A stretch of DNA of 44,405 bases from Lachnospiraceae bacterium (GTDB lineage: Bacteria; Bacillota; Clostridia; Lachnospirales; Lachnospiraceae): NCBI GenBank assembly GCA_017520425.1, contig JAFXFO010000037.1, forward strand, positions 1 to 44,405, read 5' to 3'. The notes below the pieces were generated by a model, which saw only the letters and a list, made by a program, of their open reading frames with translations, searched no databases and was not told the DNA's origin. A program made the position numbers and the translations under genes. Shown one piece after another: positions 41,791 through 44,405 of the stretch; within the stretch, counting starts at the first letter, position 1; every line of letters starts with the position of its first letter.

Positions 41791-42477
41791 ATGGATAGAA
41801 AAGAAGTAATCAGAGAAAAAATATTAAGTTTGGGTGTTGATGTATGTGGCTTTGGAGGAGTAGAGCGATTTGCGGAAGCTCCGATAAATTTTCGCCCCAT
41901 AGATTTATACCCGGATTGTAAATCTGTGATTGCAGTAGGAATAGCACTTCCCAAAGGGCTTTTTCGCGTTGAATCAAGATTGATATACGGACATTTTAAT
42001 GCAGATGTGGTACACAAAGTGGATGAAGTCGTATTCACTGCAGCAAAAATCCTTGAGGAAGAATATGGTGGAATATGTGTGCCGGTTCCGTCGGATAATC
42101 CTTATGAATATTGGGAAACGGAAACCATGACAGGAAAAGGGTTATTATCTATGAAACATGCGGCGGTAGCCTGTGGAATCGGTCAGATTGGGAAAAGCAG
42201 TTTGTTATTAAATCCGAAATATGGAAACAGACTTACATTAGGTGCTATCTTAACCAATTTGGAGTTTGAAAGTGACCCGCTATGTGAGAATATATGTATC
42301 CCCGAATGTACCAAGTGTTTACAGTCATGTCCTGTATTAGCGATACAAAATAAATCTGTTACGCAAATGAAATGTAGGCAGAATACCTATGGCAAAACAA
42401 CAAGGGGATTTGATACTGTTGATTGCAATAAATGCAGAAGTGAATGTCCTGTGCGTGATGGCCTTATACATTCATAG
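41791..42477 (+). CDS. QueG-like iron-sulfur protein (epoxyqueuosine reductase-related)
   Basis: A 228-residue protein with the C-terminal double 4Fe-4S ferredoxin region of the QueG/reductive-dehalogenase superfamily. Cysteines are C165, C169, C173, C176 and C180 (CENICIPECTKCLQSCP), then C195, and C212, C215 and C219 (CNKCRSECP). The preceding part includes DLYPDCKSVIAVGIALPKGL, the active-site-like GKGLLSMKHAAVACGIGQIG, then KSSLLLNPKYGNRLTLGAIL. True QueG enzymes are over 300 residues with extra HEAT-like repeats and a conserved cobalamin site. This one is shorter, so calling it epoxyqueuosine reductase would be unsafe. ATG 41791 follows GAGGAG. The truncated PHP gene begins 10 bases later. 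Confidence 0.8.
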   Translation: MDRKEVIREKILSLGVDVCGFGGVERFAEAPINFRPIDLYPDCKSVIAVGIALPKGLFRVESRLIYGHFNADVVHKVDEVVFTAAKILEEEYGGICVPVPSDNPYEYWETETMTGKGLLSMKHAAVACGIGQIGKSSLLLNPKYGNRLTLGAILTNLEFESDPLCENICIPECTKCLQSCPVLAIQNKSVTQMKCRQNTYGKTTRGFDTVDCNKCRSECPVRDGLIHS

Positions 42478-42487
42478 AAGGAGATTT

Positions 42488-42778
42488 ATGAAAGTCGATT
42501 TACATATTCATTCAATTTATTCTGATAGTTCACGTTCACCGGAAGAAATCGTAACTCTTGCAAAAGAAAGAAACGTATCACTAATCTCAATATGTGATCA
42601 TGCAACCATAGGTGCGTATGATATATTGCCACGTATTTGTTCCGTAAATAATATAAAATGCGTTTTGGGTGTTGAATTAGGTGTCATGTGGGATGGTGAA
42701 GAAATACATATGCTTGCCTATAATTTTGACAAAAATAATGAACAGCTAAATACATTCATTCCTACCAATGGGGAATGA
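42488..42778 (+). pseudogene. PHP-domain phosphoesterase, truncated
   Basis: The N-terminal 95 residues of a PHP family protein (metal-dependent phosphoesterase related to the polymerase/histidinol-phosphatase domain). Visible are the metal-binding VDLHIHSIYSDSSRSPEEIV (motif I, HxH), LISICDHATIGAYDIL (motif II, with D and H) and VLGVELGVMWDGEEIHMLAY (motif III). PHP proteins of this kind run about 270-290 residues with further His and Asp ligands; here the frame meets TGA after FIPTNGE. The break is abrupt, so the metal site is incomplete and the gene is probably nonfunctional. The SD AAGGAG is still good. Confidence 0.8.
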
Positions 42779-42897
42779 GTGATGATGAACGTACTTTGGC
42801 GCAATATCTGGGACTGAATGCAGAGGAAGAAGATGCCTGGGTCAGTGTAAGCGAGGATGCTTTAAGAGAGCTTTTGGACAAGCAACGAAGGAAATAA
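42775..42897 (+). pseudogene. Short C-terminal-looking fragment (40 aa) behind the broken PHP gene
   Basis: From the ATG at 42775, overlapping the PHP stop by 4 bases, runs MSDDERTLAQYLGLNAEEED, then AWVSVSEDALRELLDKQRRK and stop. The sequence is charged and helical, codon use is clean, and it reads like the tail of an unrelated protein. Together with the truncated PHP gene it suggests a deletion that fused two loci. It might also be an expressed small protein by virtue of the ATGA overlap. No family recognised. Confidence 0.4.
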
Positions 42898-42920
42898 TTG
42901 AATGAAGAAAGAGGTATAAA

Positions 42921-43313
42921 ATGGAGTGTATTTTTTGTCATAAAGAGAAGTTAACAACAGATATTGTTTATGAAGATGAGTTAGTGATGGCATTTATGGA
43001 TATGGATCCCATAAATGAGGGTCATATATTACTTGTTCCCAAGGCACATTATCTGGATGTGGATGAAGTGCCGGATGAAACACTTTCACATTTGATGCTG
43101 ATTTCAAAGAGAATTGTAGCAGCCTTGAAGGAAATCTATAAACCCAACGGCTATACCATTATGCAAAACGGCGGCGAATTTAATGATGTAGGACATTATC
43201 ATCTTCATATCTTCCCCAGATATACCGGAGATGGCTTTGGATGGACTTACGGAGAAGAAATAAAGGATGTAAATTCTGCGATAGCAAATAGAATTAAAGA
43301 AGTGATTAAGTAA
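42921..43313 (+). CDS. HIT-family nucleotide hydrolase/transferase
   Basis: A 130-residue HIT protein that hydrolyses nucleoside phosphoramidates or dinucleoside polyphosphates. The histidine triad is HYHLHIFPRY at 92-96 plus flanks. The N-terminus has the C3xxC6 pair (MECIFCHKEKLTTDIVYEDE) found in HIT subfamilies with a zinc site, then MAFMDMDPINEGHILLVPKA, and NGYTIMQNGGEFNDVGHYH, all family-typical. The length is normal. AAAGAGG precedes the ATG at a short distance. It stands apart from its broken neighbours on the left, with a structured spacer on the right. Confidence 0.95.
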   Translation: MECIFCHKEKLTTDIVYEDELVMAFMDMDPINEGHILLVPKAHYLDVDEVPDETLSHLMLISKRIVAALKEIYKPNGYTIMQNGGEFNDVGHYHLHIFPRYTGDGFGWTYGEEIKDVNSAIANRIKEVIK

Positions 43314-43315
43314 AT

Positions 43316-43429
43316 ATCGCGCTCAAGAGAAAAGGAAGCAACTGCGAAGCAGGCATTTACTTTTCTTGGTGCGATACCAACAAAATCCTAAGTGTGTAGT
43401 ACGATAGACGCGAAACGGCTGGATTTTGG
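43316..43429 (+). other. Structured spacer with two hairpins
   Basis: An imperfect long hairpin (43316-43375) pairs ATCGC/GCGAT at the base and AAGA..AAAG against CTTTTCTT. A second pairs AAAATCC (43382-43388) with GGATTTT (43421-43427), preceded by an extra CCAA and followed by GG. This is the only sequence between the HIT gene and the 306-aa gene, 48 bases before the latter's start. It could be a leader or an intergenic repeat; a T-run terminator is missing. Confidence 0.4.
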
Positions 43430-43476
43430 AGGTGGACTAAGAGGAAAATTTGAAGTTAATAGCGAGGAGGTTATTT

Positions 43477-44397
43477 ATGGCATGGGTATACAGACAACAA
43501 ATGATTGAGGGAGAAACTGCCTTTGGCATAATTCACAATAGTTCATACTTTTTTGCGGAACTGGCGGTTTATGAGGATGGAGTAATAAATTGTTGGAATA
43601 AAAATGATCTTAACCAGTTTCAAAATTCATTGGAAAGAGGATGGGTTGTTCCACAAATTCCAATAGGAGAGTCAATAAGTGTATTTCAGCTTGGGGATTT
43701 TCCTGTTCTTGATGCCAAATGGTTGCATGACAAAAAAAGTTTTTATGAATATATTGTGGGAATTGTGCGCCGTTTGAATCCGGAAATGAAAAATTTGTAT
43801 TGTGAACAGCCAAGAGTTACTCAAAAGTGGAAAGATGCAAGAGTATCGTGGTCAGCATCTCCAACAGAGTGCAAAATGAAGGATAAGTTTGGATATAGCC
43901 TTTATGATGGAAAAAGTCATTTTATTTTTTATAAAGATGAAAATGGTCTTGAGCTTACACTGTTGACAGCTTATGAGGATAAAACACTTCGAATTGAGGC
44001 AAAAGGCGATATATATTATTCCCTTGATGAGATTTTTGAAATGTTTGATAATAATGAACTTGTGGTAAGTATTGATGATAAGCAGTGGGTGAAAATTGAG
44101 GGCATTGGTGAAGTCTTGTTTGGTGCAAGCGAGTGGGGTGAGAACTCGCTTGATGAAATGAAAAGTATTATAAGGGAAATGGTTCTTGATGTTGCAGGTG
44201 AAGAAACTGCACATGATAAGTGCGTAAGAGCATATCATGAATATCTTGAATATCCGTCAGATTTTAATAGAGAAGTATTAAGGAAAGCTTATGAAGCAGT
44301 TCCGGAAAGTGAAAGAATGTATCTTGGGGATATGGATAGTAAAGATAGTGATTATAGAAGGATTTTGTATTACCCGGATAAGAAGAGAGAAGTGTAG
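43477..44397 (+). CDS. Unknown 306-aa protein
   Basis: No family I can name with confidence. The N-terminal 75 residues (MAWVYRQQMIEGETAFGIIH, SSYFFAELAVYEDGVINCWN) alternate strands and turns like a small beta-barrel; a Trp/Pro-rich turn follows (GWVVPQIPIG). The central part repeats strand-rich segments, for instance SHFIFYKDENGLELTLLTAY and FGASEWGENSLDEMKSIIRE. The C-terminus is a helical, charged region with CVRAYHEYLEYPSDFNREVL, then AYEAVPESERMYLGDMDSKD. No signal or membrane segment. ATG 43477 has GAGGAGG at 7-13 bases upstream; a longer in-frame reading starting at 43450 includes that SD and is unlikely. It is AT-rich like the cluster at 3.1-5.5 kb. An immunity-type protein is possible; unproven. 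Confidence 0.75.
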   Translation: MAWVYRQQMIEGETAFGIIHNSSYFFAELAVYEDGVINCWNKNDLNQFQNSLERGWVVPQIPIGESISVFQLGDFPVLDAKWLHDKKSFYEYIVGIVRRLNPEMKNLYCEQPRVTQKWKDARVSWSASPTECKMKDKFGYSLYDGKSHFIFYKDENGLELTLLTAYEDKTLRIEAKGDIYYSLDEIFEMFDNNELVVSIDDKQWVKIEGIGEVLFGASEWGENSLDEMKSIIREMVLDVAGEETAHDKCVRAYHEYLEYPSDFNREVLRKAYEAVPESERMYLGDMDSKDSDYRRILYYPDKKREV

Positions 44398-44405
44398 ATT
44401 TAGAT

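Noticed and set aside
42389-42778. Longer frame that would fuse the end of the QueG-like gene to the PHP protein
   Set aside because: The first part reads through the end of the QueG-like gene in another frame; the ATG at 42488 has a proper SD and begins with the PHP metal motif.
1-44405. CRISPR arrays, tRNA or rRNA genes, integrases or intact insertion sequences
   Set aside because: No regularly spaced short repeats with unique spacers, no tRNA-like cloverleaf and no transposase-type frame was seen. The only regular array is the coding 36-bp repeat.

Overview
The window looks like a chromosomal segment of a low-to-mid GC Gram-positive anaerobe of the class Clostridia, most likely a Lachnospiraceae member. 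The indications are: near-consensus SD sequences (GGAGG) before almost every gene; a PPi-dependent phosphofructokinase; a directly charging glutaminyl-tRNA synthetase; AddB/AddA instead of RecBCD; and Clostridia-typical families (UPF0340, DUF2225, a DUF6062-like cysteine-rich protein, EpsG, sigma factor with an RsgI-like anti-sigma). No rRNA, tRNA, CRISPR array, integrase or intact transposase was seen. The organism assignment is inference from gene content.

Layout. 1-2.3 kb: 5' two thirds of a minus-strand PPi-phosphofructokinase, a collapsed AGCS alanine/sodium symporter pseudogene, and a membrane-anchored XRE regulator. 2.4-7.5 kb: UPF0340 protein, three AT-rich unknown genes (one leucine-rich), a flavin-reductase-like protein, a small DUF2384-like protein, a 500-bp non-coding stretch full of TGCCCAA motifs and hairpins, and a coiled-coil protein. 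7.8-10.4 kb: a compact operon XRE - ECF sigma factor - RsgI-like/PepSY anti-sigma. 10.5-17.6 kb: small membrane protein plus YbjQ-type protein, a zinc-ribbon/TM/LRR protein, PfkB-type sugar kinase, GlnRS, DUF2225 protein and a MocR-type regulator. 17.6-21.9 kb: a minus-strand, membrane-anchored, extremely acidic protein with fifteen 12-residue repeats; a TetR regulator with cysteine synthase; then a 337-bp inverted repeat containing a second, dead C-terminus of the neighbouring DUF6062-like gene. 22.0-30.1 kb: a seven-gene exopolysaccharide operon behind a near-consensus promoter (Wzz-like, EpsG-like polymerase, two GT4, one GT2, SGNH esterase, polytopic membrane protein). 30.1-32.2 kb: HAD-IIA phosphatase and a suppressor-of-fused-domain protein. 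32.2-40.7 kb: DNA repair block (exonuclease III, 3-methyladenine glycosylase, AddB, AddA). 40.7-44.4 kb: small accessory genes (P-loop kinase, possible Imm63-like protein, iron-sulfur QueG-like protein, truncated PHP protein, HIT protein, unknown 306-aa protein).

How the parts work together. The repair block joins base-excision enzymes (glycosylase makes the abasic site, exonuclease III cuts it) with double-strand-break resection by AddAB. The polysaccharide block has polymerase, chain-length and transferase functions but no visible initiating phosphosugar transferase or flippase, so those must lie elsewhere. The sigma/anti-sigma operon is a self-contained envelope-sensing module. Several genes (31051-32160, 41301-41741, perhaps 3082-5513 and 43477-44397) look like orphan immunity-type proteins with no toxin in the window.

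The most unusual items are the inverted duplication around 21.07 kb, the sigma/RsgI/triple-PepSY module, the acidic 36-bp-repeat protein, and the motif-dense spacer at 6.5-6.9 kb. No fully new defence or mobile system could be demonstrated from sequence alone.
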